From an uncultured Bacteroidota bacterium (GTDB taxonomy: Bacteria; Bacteroidota; Bacteroidia; Bacteroidales; P3), in contig CADAWR010000011.1 in assembly GCA_902791695.1 (NCBI GenBank), forward strand, positions 1 through 64,000: a stretch of 64,000 nucleotides of DNA, written 5' to 3'. The translations under genes were made by a program, and so were the position numbers. Under the pieces are notes generated by a model, which searched no databases, was not told where the DNA came from, and was given only the letters and a program-made list of their open reading frames with translations. This document shows positions 46,218 through 55,194 of the stretch, piece by piece (the stretch's first letter is position 1; each line of letters opens with the position of its first letter).

Positions 46218-46502
46218 ATGACAAAGGCAGAAATCGTAGCTGAAATAGCTCAGAAAACCGGTATCGAGAAAGTCGCCATTCAGGCCACCGTCGAAGAGTT
46301 TATGACCGTTATCAAAGAGAGCCTTTCCGAGGGCGAGAACGTGTATCTGCGTGGCTTCGGCAGCTTCATCGTGAAGAAACGCGCTGAGAAGACCGGCCGC
46401 AACATCAGCAAGAACACCACCATCATCATCCCGGCTCACAACATCCCCGCTTTCAAGCCCGCCAAGACTTTCATGCAGGATGTCAAAAAGAAAGTGAAAT
46501 AA
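46218..46502 (+). CDS. HU-family DNA-binding protein
   Basis: A 94-residue histone-like protein. Typical HU features are MTKAEIVAEIAQKTGIEKVA, the beta-arm region GFGSFIVKKRAEKTGRN and the C-terminal PAFKPAKTF. It bends DNA and compacts the nucleoid. ATG at 46218 is chosen; an in-frame start at 46176 adds a lysine-rich, non-conserved stretch. A tiny basic protein gene follows after 18 nt. Confidence 0.9.
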   Translation: MTKAEIVAEIAQKTGIEKVAIQATVEEFMTVIKESLSEGENVYLRGFGSFIVKKRAEKTGRNISKNTTIIIPAHNIPAFKPAKTFMQDVKKKVK

Positions 46503-46520
46503 CATAAAAGAGTAGTCACA

Positions 46521-46610
46521 ATGCCTAACGGAAAAAAACACAAACGCCACAAAATGTCTACGCACAAGCGTAAAAAACGCCTGCGCAAGAACAGACATAA
46601 GAAGAAATAA
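46521..46610 (+). CDS. 29-residue basic protein (AURKAIP1/COX24-like, ribosome-associated type)
   Basis: A very short, strongly basic peptide starting MPNGKKHKRHKMSTHK and ending KKRLRKNRHKKK. Family knowledge: this sequence type is highly conserved in Bacteroidetes, often directly after an HU gene, and is named for similarity to the AURKAIP1/COX24 domain (mitochondrial mS38), which points to a ribosomal role; I cannot verify this from the window. The 18-nt gap after HU implies co-transcription. Confidence 0.75.
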   Translation: MPNGKKHKRHKMSTHKRKKRLRKNRHKKK

Positions 46611-46659
46611 GCGGCTGGCTGCCGGCAGATAGCAGCGAGCTGTATATTTCCAAAAATCC

Positions 46660-46710
46660 TAAAACAAATTACACACCGCCTGTTGTCAGGTTGGTATGTA
46701 ATTTGTTTTA
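46660..46710 (+). terminator. AT-rich hairpin between the HU operon and rng
   Basis: TAAAACAAATTACA (46660-46673) pairs perfectly with TGTAATTTGTTTTA (46697-46710) over 14 bp. Without a T-run it may be a weak terminator, or an RNase processing site in the leader of the RNase G gene just downstream. Confidence 0.55.
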
Positions 46711-46743
46711 TGCTATAACACACACTAACAGAACTACGACAAT

Positions 46744-48297
46744 TTGGAAAAAGATTTAATAATATCGCGCACCCCCGAAGGAGTACAGATAGCGTTGCTC
46801 GAGGACAAGAAGCTGGTGGAGCTACACAAGGAGCAGCCCAGCGGCCAGTATGCCGTGGGCGACATCTACTTCGGCAAGGTACGCAAGATAATGCAGGGCC
46901 TCAATGCCGCCTTCATCGATGTGGGCGGCGACAAGGAGGGCTTCATGCACTACCTCGACCTGGGGCCTACCTACAACTCGGTGGACAAGTACCTGAAGCT
47001 GGCCATGAACGGCGACAAAGGAGCCGCGACGCTGGCCAACTTCAAGATAGAGCCCATACTGGAGAAGGTGGGCAACTTCGACAACATACTGAAGGTCGGG
47101 CAGCCGATACTGGTGCAGGTCACCAAGGAGCCCATCTCCACCAAGGGGCCGAAGGTGACGGGCGACATAAGCCTCGCGGGCCACTACCTGGTGCTGACGC
47201 CTTTCAGCAACAAGATATCGATATCGCAGAAAATCAAAGGCTCGGAAGAGCGCAACCGCCTGCGGCGCCTTATGCAGAGCATAAGGCCGCAGAACTTCGG
47301 CGTGATAGTGCGCACAGTGGCCGAGGGCAAGAGCGTGGCCGAACTGGACGCCGACCTGCGGCAACTGATGGCCAGCTGGGCCGACATGACAGACAAGCTG
47401 AAGCGCGTCTCTGCCCCTTGCAAGGTGCACGCCGAGCTCGACACCACGACGGCACTGCTGCGCGACGTGCTCACCGACGACTTCAACTCCATACAGGTTG
47501 ACGACGCCGACCTATACGCCGAGGTGCGCAAGTTCGTGGCAACGATGACACCTGGCAAAGAGGACATCGTCAAGCAGTACAAGCTTGAGACCCCCATCTT
47601 CGAGCAGTTCGGCGTGCAGCGCGACATAAGGAGGGCCTTCGGCCGCATAGTGACCATACGCTCAGGCGTCTACCTATACGTGGAGCATACCGAGGCCATG
47701 CATGTCATCGACGTCAACAGCGGCAACCACATCAAGGCCGGCAGCGGCCAGGAGGACACGGCGCTGCAGGTGAACATAGAAAGCGGCATAGAGATTGCGC
47801 GCCAGCTGCGTCTGCGCGACATGGGCGGCATAGTGATCATCGACTTCATCGACATGGACAAAGCGGAGAACCGCAAGAAGCTGTTCGACGTGATGACGGA
47901 GGCCATGAAGCCCGACAAGGCACGTCACACCATACTGCCGCTGAGCAAGTTCGGCCTGATGCAGATAACGCGCCAGAGGGTACGCCCCGTGATGGAGGTG
48001 GACGTGCAGGAGAAGTGCCCCATGTGTGACGGCACTGGCCATATAAAGCAAAGCCTCGTGGTGGTGGATGAGATAGAGTCGAACCTCAAGTATCTGCGCA
48101 CCTCGCTCAACGAGAGCCGCTTCACCATAGTGATGCACCCCTACATACATGCCTACCTCACCAAGGGTGGCCTGAAGAGCCTGCGCATGAAGTGGATGTG
48201 GCGGCACAAGGTGAGACTCACCATGAAGAGCTCGGAGCAGTACAGCCTGCTTGAGTACCACTTCTTTAACGCCAACGGAGATGAGATTCAGCTATAG
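46744..48297 (+). CDS. rng: Ribonuclease G/E family endoribonuclease
   Basis: A 517-residue RNase G. The start must be TTG at 46744: no ATG or GTG lies in frame between the upstream hairpin and the conserved N-terminus (IALLEDKKLVELHKE). The S1-like domain (about 35-125) has YFGKVRKIMQGLNAAFIDVG; the catalytic region has HVIDVNSGNH and VIIDFIDMD (magnesium aspartates), then the zinc-link CPMCDGTGHI. RNase G matures 16S rRNA and decays mRNA. The 3' end overlaps the lysozyme gene by 17 nt. Confidence 0.9.
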   Translation: MEKDLIISRTPEGVQIALLEDKKLVELHKEQPSGQYAVGDIYFGKVRKIMQGLNAAFIDVGGDKEGFMHYLDLGPTYNSVDKYLKLAMNGDKGAATLANFKIEPILEKVGNFDNILKVGQPILVQVTKEPISTKGPKVTGDISLAGHYLVLTPFSNKISISQKIKGSEERNRLRRLMQSIRPQNFGVIVRTVAEGKSVAELDADLRQLMASWADMTDKLKRVSAPCKVHAELDTTTALLRDVLTDDFNSIQVDDADLYAEVRKFVATMTPGKEDIVKQYKLETPIFEQFGVQRDIRRAFGRIVTIRSGVYLYVEHTEAMHVIDVNSGNHIKAGSGQEDTALQVNIESGIEIARQLRLRDMGGIVIIDFIDMDKAENRKKLFDVMTEAMKPDKARHTILPLSKFGLMQITRQRVRPVMEVDVQEKCPMCDGTGHIKQSLVVVDEIESNLKYLRTSLNESRFTIVMHPYIHAYLTKGGLKSLRMKWMWRHKVRLTMKSSEQYSLLEYHFFNANGDEIQL

Positions 48298-49006
48298 GCT
48301 TCTGCTGCTGATATTGAGCCTGTGCGCTTTGGGTGCCCAGGCCCAGATACGCACACGCGGCATCGATGTGTCCAAGTTCCAAGGCAACATCAACTGGACG
48401 AAGGTGGCCAAGGACTCGACGATACAGTTTGTGTATGTGCGCGCCACCGAGGGCACCTCAATACAGGATGCCTACTACAAGACCAACATCAGCAAGGCCA
48501 AGAAAGCCGGCCTGCTGGTAGGCAGCTACCATGTATACAGCAGCAAGACAACGGCTTACCAGCAGATGGCCAACATGCGCAAAATGATAAAGAAGAAGGA
48601 GCAGGACCTGGCGCCGGTGCTCGACATAGAAGGGCACCACTCAGGGAGACTCTACATGCAACGCGTGGACAAACTGTTGGAACTCATGGAGAGCGAATAC
48701 GGAGTGAAGCCAGTGATATACACCAGCGAGAAGGTGTACAAGGTGCACTTCAGCGGCAAGAAATACGCCAAGTACCACATCTTCATAGCCAACTACCGCA
48801 AATACCCCACCACACGATTCACCCTGTGGCAGTATACCGAAAGCGGCCACTGCCCCGGTATCAGTGGCGAAGTGGACTTCATACGGATACACCGCGACCA
48901 CAGCCTGAGCGACATCAAGATGCCGAAACCCAAGCCTAAACCAAAAGAGGAAACGACGAAAGAAGAACCAAAGAAGGAAGAAGTGACGAAAGAGGCAGAC
49001 AAATAA
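48281..49006 (+). CDS. Secreted GH25-family lysozyme
   Basis: A 241-residue muramidase. The signal peptide MRFSYRLLLLILSLCALGAQ is followed by GIDVSKFQGNINW, FVYVRATEGTS, APVLDIEG (the DxE catalytic pair) and LWQYTESGHCPGISGEVDF, all marks of GH25. The C-terminus is a Lys/Glu/Pro-rich tail (from about 215, KPKPKPKEETTKEEPKKEEV). It overlaps rng by 17 nt. The enzyme cuts the MurNAc-GlcNAc bond of peptidoglycan. Confidence 0.88.
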   Translation: MRFSYRLLLLILSLCALGAQAQIRTRGIDVSKFQGNINWTKVAKDSTIQFVYVRATEGTSIQDAYYKTNISKAKKAGLLVGSYHVYSSKTTAYQQMANMRKMIKKKEQDLAPVLDIEGHHSGRLYMQRVDKLLELMESEYGVKPVIYTSEKVYKVHFSGKKYAKYHIFIANYRKYPTTRFTLWQYTESGHCPGISGEVDFIRIHRDHSLSDIKMPKPKPKPKEETTKEEPKKEEVTKEADK

Positions 49007-49034
49007 TTTCCAGCTATATTTTAAAAATAATTAT

Positions 49035-49068
49035 TATATTTGCACACACGCACAAAACTGCGTGTGTG
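49035..49068 (+). promoter_or_regulatory. Promoter and 5' hairpin of the polyketide operon
   Basis: The -7 box TATATTTGC (49035-49043) is followed directly by CACACACGC (49043-49051) pairing with GCGTGTGTG (49060-49068), a 9-bp stem at or near the transcription start. It lies 27 nt before the ammonia-lyase ATG. The hairpin may stabilise or regulate the long transcript; no -33 TTTG is clear. Confidence 0.6.
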
Positions 49069-49095
49069 TATTATTTTACTGTAATATAAAAAGAT

Positions 49096-50604
49096 ATGAA
49101 AACCGTCAGTTACGGCGACATCGAAAAAATGCTCTTCGGCGGAGCCGATATGCGCATCAGCGAAAAAGACCTTCGCGACGTGGAGGCCTGCCACGAGTTC
49201 CTGAAAAACTTTGCTTCCGAGAAAGTCATATACGGCATAAACACAGGCTTCGGCCCCATGGCACAGTGGCGCGTGGATGACCGCTACCTGAGCGACCTGC
49301 AGTACAACATTATCCGCAGCCACTCGACGGGCGCCGGCGAGCCGCTGGACGACCTGTATGTGAAAGCCGCCATGATAGCACGCACCACCAACCTGCTGCA
49401 GGCCCGCAGCGGTGTACATGTGAGCGTGGTGAAACTCCTCCAGGAGTTCATCAACCGCGGCATCTACCCCTACATACCGCAGCACGGCTCGGTGGGTGCC
49501 AGCGGCGACCTGGTACAGCTGGCGCACATAGCGCTGACGCTAATCGGCGAAGGCAAGGTGCACTACAAGGGCGAATGGCGTACCAGCGCCGAGGTGATGA
49601 AAGAATGCGGACTGGAGCCGCTTAAGATATACATACGCGAAGGACTGAGCATCACCAACGGCACGTCGGTGATGACGGGCATCTCGGCCGTGAACCAGCA
49701 CTATGCCGAGCGACTGCTGGAGCTGAGCCTGCTGGCGGCGGTGTGGATGAACGAGGTGGCGGCAAGCTATGACGACTGGATGGCCGAGGAGCTCAACGGC
49801 GTGCGCCGTCAACGCGGACAGCAGTATGCCGCCCGACGTATGCGCGAACTGGCCGAGGGCAGCCAATGCCTTACCAAACGCGAGCACCACCTGTACAGCG
49901 AGGAGCAGAAAGGCAAGAGTTACTTTGAGCATAAGGTGCAGGCCTACTACTCGCTGCGCTGCACGCCCCAGATATTGGGACCGGTGTACGACACGCTGAT
50001 GAACAGCCGCGAGGTAATAGAGAACGAGTACAACTCGGCCTGCGACAACCCCATCGTGGACCCCGTGGCCAAGAATGTCTTCCACGGAGGCAACTTCCAT
50101 GGCGACTACATATCGCTGGAAGCCGACAAGGTGAAGATAGCCGTCACACGACTGGCGCAGACAGCAGAGCGGCAGATGAACTACCTGTTCCACGACCGCA
50201 TCAACGGCATACTGCCGCCGTTCCTGAACATGGGCACCCTGGGGTTGAACTACGGCATGCAGGCCTGCCAGTTTACGGCCACGAGCACCACTGCCGAGTG
50301 CCAGACCCTGTCGATGCCCAACTACGTGCACACCATACCCAACAACAACGACAACCAAGACATAGTGAGCATGGGCACCAACAGCGCCCTGCTCTGCAAG
50401 CGGGTTATAGACAACGCCTACCAGGTGATGGCCATTCACATGATCGCCCTTCGCCAAGCTACGGACATATTGAAGAAGGCCGACAAGCTGGCTCCCGCCA
50501 CACGGGCTATGTACGACAAGGTGAACGCCATAGTGCCAGCCTTCGTCGACGACACGCCGTTCTACGAGGAAATAGCCAACGTTGAACAAATGCTGAGAGG
50601 ATAA
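49096..50604 (+). CDS. Aromatic amino acid ammonia-lyase (HAL/TAL family)
   Basis: A 502-residue lyase with the MIO cofactor triad ASG (A135-S136-G137, in GSVGASGDLVQL) and the catalytic Tyr in IYGINTGFG (Y46). In flexirubin and related clusters the enzyme removes ammonia from tyrosine to give 4-coumarate as starter. The selectivity pair reads S75-H76 (IIRSHSTG), as in histidine ammonia-lyase, rather than H-L as in Rhodobacter TAL, so tyrosine use is inferred from context only. First gene of the cluster; the ketoreductase gene overlaps its stop. Confidence 0.88.
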   Translation: MKTVSYGDIEKMLFGGADMRISEKDLRDVEACHEFLKNFASEKVIYGINTGFGPMAQWRVDDRYLSDLQYNIIRSHSTGAGEPLDDLYVKAAMIARTTNLLQARSGVHVSVVKLLQEFINRGIYPYIPQHGSVGASGDLVQLAHIALTLIGEGKVHYKGEWRTSAEVMKECGLEPLKIYIREGLSITNGTSVMTGISAVNQHYAERLLELSLLAAVWMNEVAASYDDWMAEELNGVRRQRGQQYAARRMRELAEGSQCLTKREHHLYSEEQKGKSYFEHKVQAYYSLRCTPQILGPVYDTLMNSREVIENEYNSACDNPIVDPVAKNVFHGGNFHGDYISLEADKVKIAVTRLAQTAERQMNYLFHDRINGILPPFLNMGTLGLNYGMQACQFTATSTTAECQTLSMPNYVHTIPNNNDNQDIVSMGTNSALLCKRVIDNAYQVMAIHMIALRQATDILKKADKLAPATRAMYDKVNAIVPAFVDDTPFYEEIANVEQMLRG

Positions 50605-51332
50605 TGGAGTACGCTTTGATAACAGGAGCATCGCGCGGCATCGGAAAGGCTGTAGCAGAGAAGCTGGCGGCCGGTGGGATGCCGGTAATCATAAACTACA
50701 AGAGCAACACCGCAGCTGCCGAGGATACGAAAGCGGCCATTGAAGTTGCCGGTGGAATGGCAGAGCTGCTGCCATTCGACACTGCCGACCCGAAGGCCAT
50801 TGAGGCCGCAATTGAGCAGTGGGAGACGCAGCATCAGGACGACTACATATCGGTGCTGGTGAACAATGCCGGCATACGGCAGGACAACATCATGGTCTTC
50901 ATGACCGACGAACAGTGGCACTCGGTGCTCGACACTACCCTCAACGGCTTCTTCTACCTGACGCGCCGCGTGGTGAAGGGCATGATGACGCACCGCTATG
51001 GGCGCATTGTCAATGTGGTGTCGCTTAGCGGCATCAAAGGGATGCCCGGTCAGACCAACTACAGTGCCGCCAAAGCGGCGGTGATAGGTGCCACCAAAGC
51101 GCTGGCTCAAGAGGTGGCCCCGCGCAAGGTCACCGTCAACGCTGTGGCGCCAGGCTTCGTGGCTACAGACATGACCAAGGATCTTGACGAAGGCGAGCTG
51201 AAGAAGCTGATACCGGCGGGCCGCTTCGGGAAACCAGAAGAGGTGGCCGCACTGGTCGGCTTCCTCGCCTCGAAAGAAGCCGCTTATATCACCGGCGAGG
51301 TGGTGAACATCAACGGAGGACTGTACACATGA
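50604..51332 (+). CDS. 3-oxoacyl-ACP reductase (FabG-like SDR)
   Basis: A 242-residue ketoreductase: TGASRGIG at 7-14, NNAG near 87, the catalytic Ser in VVSLSGIKG, YSAAKAA (YxxxK) and NAVAPGFVATDM. In the cluster it reduces the keto group after each extension. The start overlaps the lyase stop by one base, and the ketosynthase start overlaps its stop. Confidence 0.9.
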   Translation: MEYALITGASRGIGKAVAEKLAAGGMPVIINYKSNTAAAEDTKAAIEVAGGMAELLPFDTADPKAIEAAIEQWETQHQDDYISVLVNNAGIRQDNIMVFMTDEQWHSVLDTTLNGFFYLTRRVVKGMMTHRYGRIVNVVSLSGIKGMPGQTNYSAAKAAVIGATKALAQEVAPRKVTVNAVAPGFVATDMTKDLDEGELKKLIPAGRFGKPEEVAALVGFLASKEAAYITGEVVNINGGLYT

Positions 51333-52546
51333 GAAGAGTTGTAGTAACAGGAATAGGCATTTGGTCGTGTCTCGGAAAGAATGTTGACGAGGTACGCCAG
51401 TCGCTATACGAAGGCCGCTCAGGAATTGGAATAGAGGCCGAACGCAAAGAGTACGGCTACCAGTCGCTGCTGACGGGCATTGTTGAGAAACCCGCGCTGA
51501 AAGGCCTGCTCGACCGCCGCATGCGTGCCGGCATGAGCGAAGAGGCAGAATATGCCTTCATGGCCGCCCGCGAGGCATTCCAGATGGCGGGCATTGACGA
51601 CGACTACCTGATGGCAAACGAGGTTGGAGTGCTAATGGGAAACGACTCGTCGGCGAAAGCAGTGGTGGAGAGCCACACGCTGATGATGGAGAAGCGCGAC
51701 TCGGCGCTGCTGGGGAGCGGCTGGATATTCCAGAGCATGAACTCGACCGTAAACATGAACCTGAGCACCATCTTCCATCTGAGAGGCATAAACTTCAGCG
51801 TTAGCGCGGCATGTGCCAGCGGCAGCCACTCGATAGGGCTGGGTGCCATGTTCATCCGGCAGGGCCTGCAAGACATGGTACTATGCGGCGGCGCACAGGA
51901 GACCAACCTCTACAGTATGGCCTCGTTCGATGCGCTGGGTGCTTTCAGCAAGCGCATGGACGAGCCGACGAAGGCTTCTCGTCCTTTTGACCGCGACCGT
52001 GACGGGCTGGTGCCCAGTGGCGGTGCAGCGGCGCTGGTGCTCGAGGATTATGACCACGCTGTAAAACGCGGAGCCAAGATACTGGCCGAAGTCTGTGGTT
52101 ACGGCTTCAGCAGCAATGGAGGCGGCATATCGCAGGCCAGCGATGACGGCAGCGCATTGGCCATGCAGCGGGCATTGGACGATGCCGGCGTTACTGTGGA
52201 TGACATAGACTACGTAAACGCCCACGCCACCAGTACGCAACAGGGCGACCTCTACGAGGCACGTGCACTGGGTCGCCTCTTCGGAGGCCACCGTGCTTGG
52301 ATAAGTTCCACCAAGAGTATGACGGGACATGAGTGCTGGATGGCCGGTGCCAGCGAGGCCGTGTACAGCATACTGATGATGCATGGTGGCTTCGTGGCTC
52401 CCAACATCAACTTCGAGAACCCCGACGAGGCCAGCGCTCACCTAAAGCTGGCCACCAAAACCATAGAGACACGTGTGGACACCGTGCTGAGCAACAGCTT
52501 CGGCTTCGGCGGCACCAACTCGGCACTGATATTGAAAAAGATTTGA
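51329..52546 (+). CDS. Beta-ketoacyl-ACP synthase (FabF-like)
   Basis: A 405-residue condensing enzyme with complete catalytic triad: Cys in SAACASGSHS, His in VNAHATSTQQGD and His in KSMTGHECWM; the C-terminal NSFGFGGTNSALIL is typical. It extends the polyene chain on an ACP. No extra domain is attached, unlike the two other ketosynthases of the cluster. Overlaps the reductase by 4 nt. Confidence 0.92.
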   Translation: MRRVVVTGIGIWSCLGKNVDEVRQSLYEGRSGIGIEAERKEYGYQSLLTGIVEKPALKGLLDRRMRAGMSEEAEYAFMAAREAFQMAGIDDDYLMANEVGVLMGNDSSAKAVVESHTLMMEKRDSALLGSGWIFQSMNSTVNMNLSTIFHLRGINFSVSAACASGSHSIGLGAMFIRQGLQDMVLCGGAQETNLYSMASFDALGAFSKRMDEPTKASRPFDRDRDGLVPSGGAAALVLEDYDHAVKRGAKILAEVCGYGFSSNGGGISQASDDGSALAMQRALDDAGVTVDDIDYVNAHATSTQQGDLYEARALGRLFGGHRAWISSTKSMTGHECWMAGASEAVYSILMMHGGFVAPNINFENPDEASAHLKLATKTIETRVDTVLSNSFGFGGTNSALILKKI

Positions 52547-52547
52547 T

Positions 52548-53645
52548 ATGTACCTAAACCCGAAACTGAAAGAAGCCTATAGCAAAGAGCACCTGAGTGC
52601 CCGCGAGGCGCAGGAGAAGGCGGAATGGATTGCTTGGGGACCGATAGTGTTCCAGGTGAGCCGCCTGATGAAGAAGTTCGGCATACTGGAGATGCTGCGC
52701 AACAGCGACAACGGCATGACGGAGGCCGAGGTAGCCGAAGCCGCCGGCTTGAGCCGCTACGCAGCCAAGGTGATGCTCGAGGCCAGCCTATGCATAGGCA
52801 CTGTGCTTATTGACCCTGACACCGACCGATACACGCTGAGCAAGACAGGCTGGTGCTTTATCACCGACCCCGCCACCAACGTGAACATAGACTTCAACCA
52901 CGACGTGAACTACGAAGGATGGTTCCACCTAGAGGAGAGCCTCAAAGAAGGGCGCCCCGCCGGTCTGGAACACTTCGGCCCGTGGCCAACGGTGTATGAA
53001 GGTCTGTCGCAGCTGCCACCTCAGGTGCAGAAGAGCTGGTTTGGTTTTGACCACTTCTACAGCGACAGCTCGTTCAAGCAGGCGCTAGATATAGTGTTTG
53101 CAGCAAAGCCGAAGACGCTGCTCGACGTAGGCGGCAACACAGGCCGCTGGGCGCTGCAGTGTGTGGGACACGACAAGGATGTGAATGTCACCATTGTTGA
53201 CCTGCCGCAACAGCTGGAGATGATGCGACGCGACACCAAGGGCAAACCCGGCGCCGAGCGCATCAACGGCTACGGCATGAACCTGCTCGACGACAAACAA
53301 GCATTCCCGACGGACAAGCACTACGACGCCATCTGGATGAGCCAGTTCCTCGACTGTTTCGGCGAGGATGAGATTGTGAGCATCGTGAGCCGCGCTGCGA
53401 AGATAATGGATGCCGACAGCCGCCTCTACATCATGGAGACCTTCTGGGACCGCCAGCGTTTCGAGCCTGCGGCCTTCTGCCTCACTATGACGAGTCTGTA
53501 CTTCACCGCAATTGCCAACGGCAACAGCAAGATGTACCACAGCGAGGATATGGAGCGACTGGTGAACAAGGCCGGCCTCGTGGTAGAGACCATCCACGAC
53601 AACCTGGGACAGGGACACAGCATAATGGTTTGCAACACAAAATAA
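52548..53645 (+). CDS. SAM-dependent O-methyltransferase
   Basis: A 365-residue protein with an N-terminal winged-helix dimerisation region (about 30-110, VSRLMKKFGILEML, VAEAAGLSRYAAKVML) and a C-terminal SAM-binding domain (TLLDVGGNTGRWALQ near 183, then TIVDLPQQLEMM). This is the plant/fungal-type small-molecule O-methyltransferase layout. In the cluster it probably methylates the aromatic head group. Begins 1 nt after the ketosynthase gene. Confidence 0.83.
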   Translation: MYLNPKLKEAYSKEHLSAREAQEKAEWIAWGPIVFQVSRLMKKFGILEMLRNSDNGMTEAEVAEAAGLSRYAAKVMLEASLCIGTVLIDPDTDRYTLSKTGWCFITDPATNVNIDFNHDVNYEGWFHLEESLKEGRPAGLEHFGPWPTVYEGLSQLPPQVQKSWFGFDHFYSDSSFKQALDIVFAAKPKTLLDVGGNTGRWALQCVGHDKDVNVTIVDLPQQLEMMRRDTKGKPGAERINGYGMNLLDDKQAFPTDKHYDAIWMSQFLDCFGEDEIVSIVSRAAKIMDADSRLYIMETFWDRQRFEPAAFCLTMTSLYFTAIANGNSKMYHSEDMERLVNKAGLVVETIHDNLGQGHSIMVCNTK

Positions 53646-53654
53646 CACAACAAT

Positions 53655-53894
53655 ATGACTAGACAAGAAATTGAAGAGAAAGTAAAGGACTTCCTTGTGG
53701 AAGAACTTGAATTCGATGCCGAAAAGATTAAGCCAGAGGCTCGCTTGAAAGAGGACATTGGAGTTGACAGCCTAGACTTCGTCGACATCGTGGTGATTGT
53801 GGAGAAAACCTTCGGCTTCAAGATTGTGGCCGAAGACATGAAGACCATAAAGACCTACGGTCAATTTTGCGATTACATCGAGAGCAAGATATAA
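53655..53894 (+). CDS. Acyl carrier protein 1
   Basis: A 79-residue ACP with the 4'-phosphopantetheine site in IGVDSLDFVDIV (Ser of DSL). It carries the growing chain. Between the methyltransferase and the acyltransferase. Confidence 0.93.
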   Translation: MTRQEIEEKVKDFLVEELEFDAEKIKPEARLKEDIGVDSLDFVDIVVIVEKTFGFKIVAEDMKTIKTYGQFCDYIESKI

Positions 53895-53897
53895 TAA

Positions 53898-54797
53898 GTG
53901 CAGGAGCCGGAACATAGCGAGTGGAGCGGACGCACCGACGGAACGCCTTTCATGCAGAAAGCGTTGATAGTGCTGTTCAAGATGGTGCCATTGGAGGTCA
54001 TCTATGCCATAATGGCACTGGTGGTGCCGTTCTACATGCTGTTCAACCACAGGGGCTACATCGCAATCTATCACTTCTTCCGCCTAAGGCTGGACAAGAA
54101 GCCACTGAGCGCATTCTGGCATGTATACCGCAACCATTACGCCTTCGGGCAGGTGGTGTTAGACCGCTTCGCCACCTACGCCGGCAAGCATTTTAAACTA
54201 ACCATCGATGGCAACGAGCATTACCAGCGGCTAAACGAAGGCGAGCGTGGCTTCATGATGCTGTCGTCGCATGTGGGCAACTACGAGCAGGCTGGCTATG
54301 CGCTGGTGAGCGAACGCAAGCAGTTCTATGCTTTGGTCTATGCCGGCGAGTCGGCCACAGTGATGAGCGAACGCTGCAAGCAGTTTGTTGGTAGCAACAT
54401 CCACATGATACCCGTGCAGGCCGATATGACGCACCTGTTCTGCATCAACAAGGCACTCGATGATGGCAACATCGTCAGCATGCCTGCCGACCGTTGTTTC
54501 GGGTCTGCCAAAAGCGTTGAGTGCCAATTCTTCGGGACTCCGGCGAAGTTTCCTTTGGGTCCTTTCGCCACTGCAGTGCAGAAAGATGTTCCGGTGCTGG
54601 CAGTGATGGTGATGAAGACCTCTCACCGCAGTTACACGGCATTTGTGCGGCCTGTAAAATGCGACAGGACACTGCCACGCAAGCAACAGATGGCAGCATT
54701 GGCACAGGCCTTTGCCAACTCACTTGAAAGCGTGGTGAGCCGCTATCCGCACCAATGGTATAACTACTATGAGTTTTGGAATGGAGAAAGAGTATGA
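53898..54797 (+). CDS. LpxL/HtrB-like acyltransferase
   Basis: A 299-residue membrane-associated acyltransferase. The GTG at 53898 is the likely start because it keeps the N-terminal WSGRTDGTPFMQ motif typical of the aryl polyene LpxL-like enzymes; ATG at 53952 would lose it. A membrane segment (about 30-50, EVIYAIMALVVPFYMLF) is followed by the HX4-D/E-type motif SSHVGNYEQA and PADRCFG. It probably moves the polyene acyl chain to a lipid acceptor. Confidence 0.85.
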   Translation: MQEPEHSEWSGRTDGTPFMQKALIVLFKMVPLEVIYAIMALVVPFYMLFNHRGYIAIYHFFRLRLDKKPLSAFWHVYRNHYAFGQVVLDRFATYAGKHFKLTIDGNEHYQRLNEGERGFMMLSSHVGNYEQAGYALVSERKQFYALVYAGESATVMSERCKQFVGSNIHMIPVQADMTHLFCINKALDDGNIVSMPADRCFGSAKSVECQFFGTPAKFPLGPFATAVQKDVPVLAVMVMKTSHRSYTAFVRPVKCDRTLPRKQQMAALAQAFANSLESVVSRYPHQWYNYYEFWNGERV

Positions 54798-55194
54798 CAT
54801 ATTGGAACTGATACCGCAGAGGCCGCCGATGGTTATGGTAGACCGTCTGCTGCACTGTGATGCAGTAGTGACGGAAACCTCTTTCACGGTACGCCACGAT
54901 TCCATCATGACAGAAGAAAGCCACCTCTCCCCCATCGGTATCATTGAGAATATCGCCCAAACCTGTGCGGCACGAATGGGCTACATCAACCTCAACAGCG
55001 GAAAAGAGGTGCGCATGGGGGTCATCGGTGCACTGCGCGAAGTAGAAATACACGCTTTGCCTAGTGTGGGCAGCACAATTAAGACACGTATAGAGGTGAG
55101 CGACGAGGTGTTCGGTATGACTTTGGCGCAGGCTGAAACATATTGCGGCGACACCTTGTTGGCTTCTGGAACAATAAAGATTGCTCTACTATGA
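54781..55194 (+). CDS. 3-hydroxyacyl-ACP dehydratase (hotdog fold)
   Basis: A 137-residue FabZ/ApeI-like protein: DILELIPQRPPMVMVDRLLH at the start and the helix GIIENIAQTCAARMGYIN. It removes water to form the double bonds. ATG at 54781 overlaps the acyltransferase end by 17 nt; ATG at 54769 is also possible. A second dehydratase is encoded at 60541. Confidence 0.83.
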   Translation: MEKEYDILELIPQRPPMVMVDRLLHCDAVVTETSFTVRHDSIMTEESHLSPIGIIENIAQTCAARMGYINLNSGKEVRMGVIGALREVEIHALPSVGSTIKTRIEVSDEVFGMTLAQAETYCGDTLLASGTIKIALL

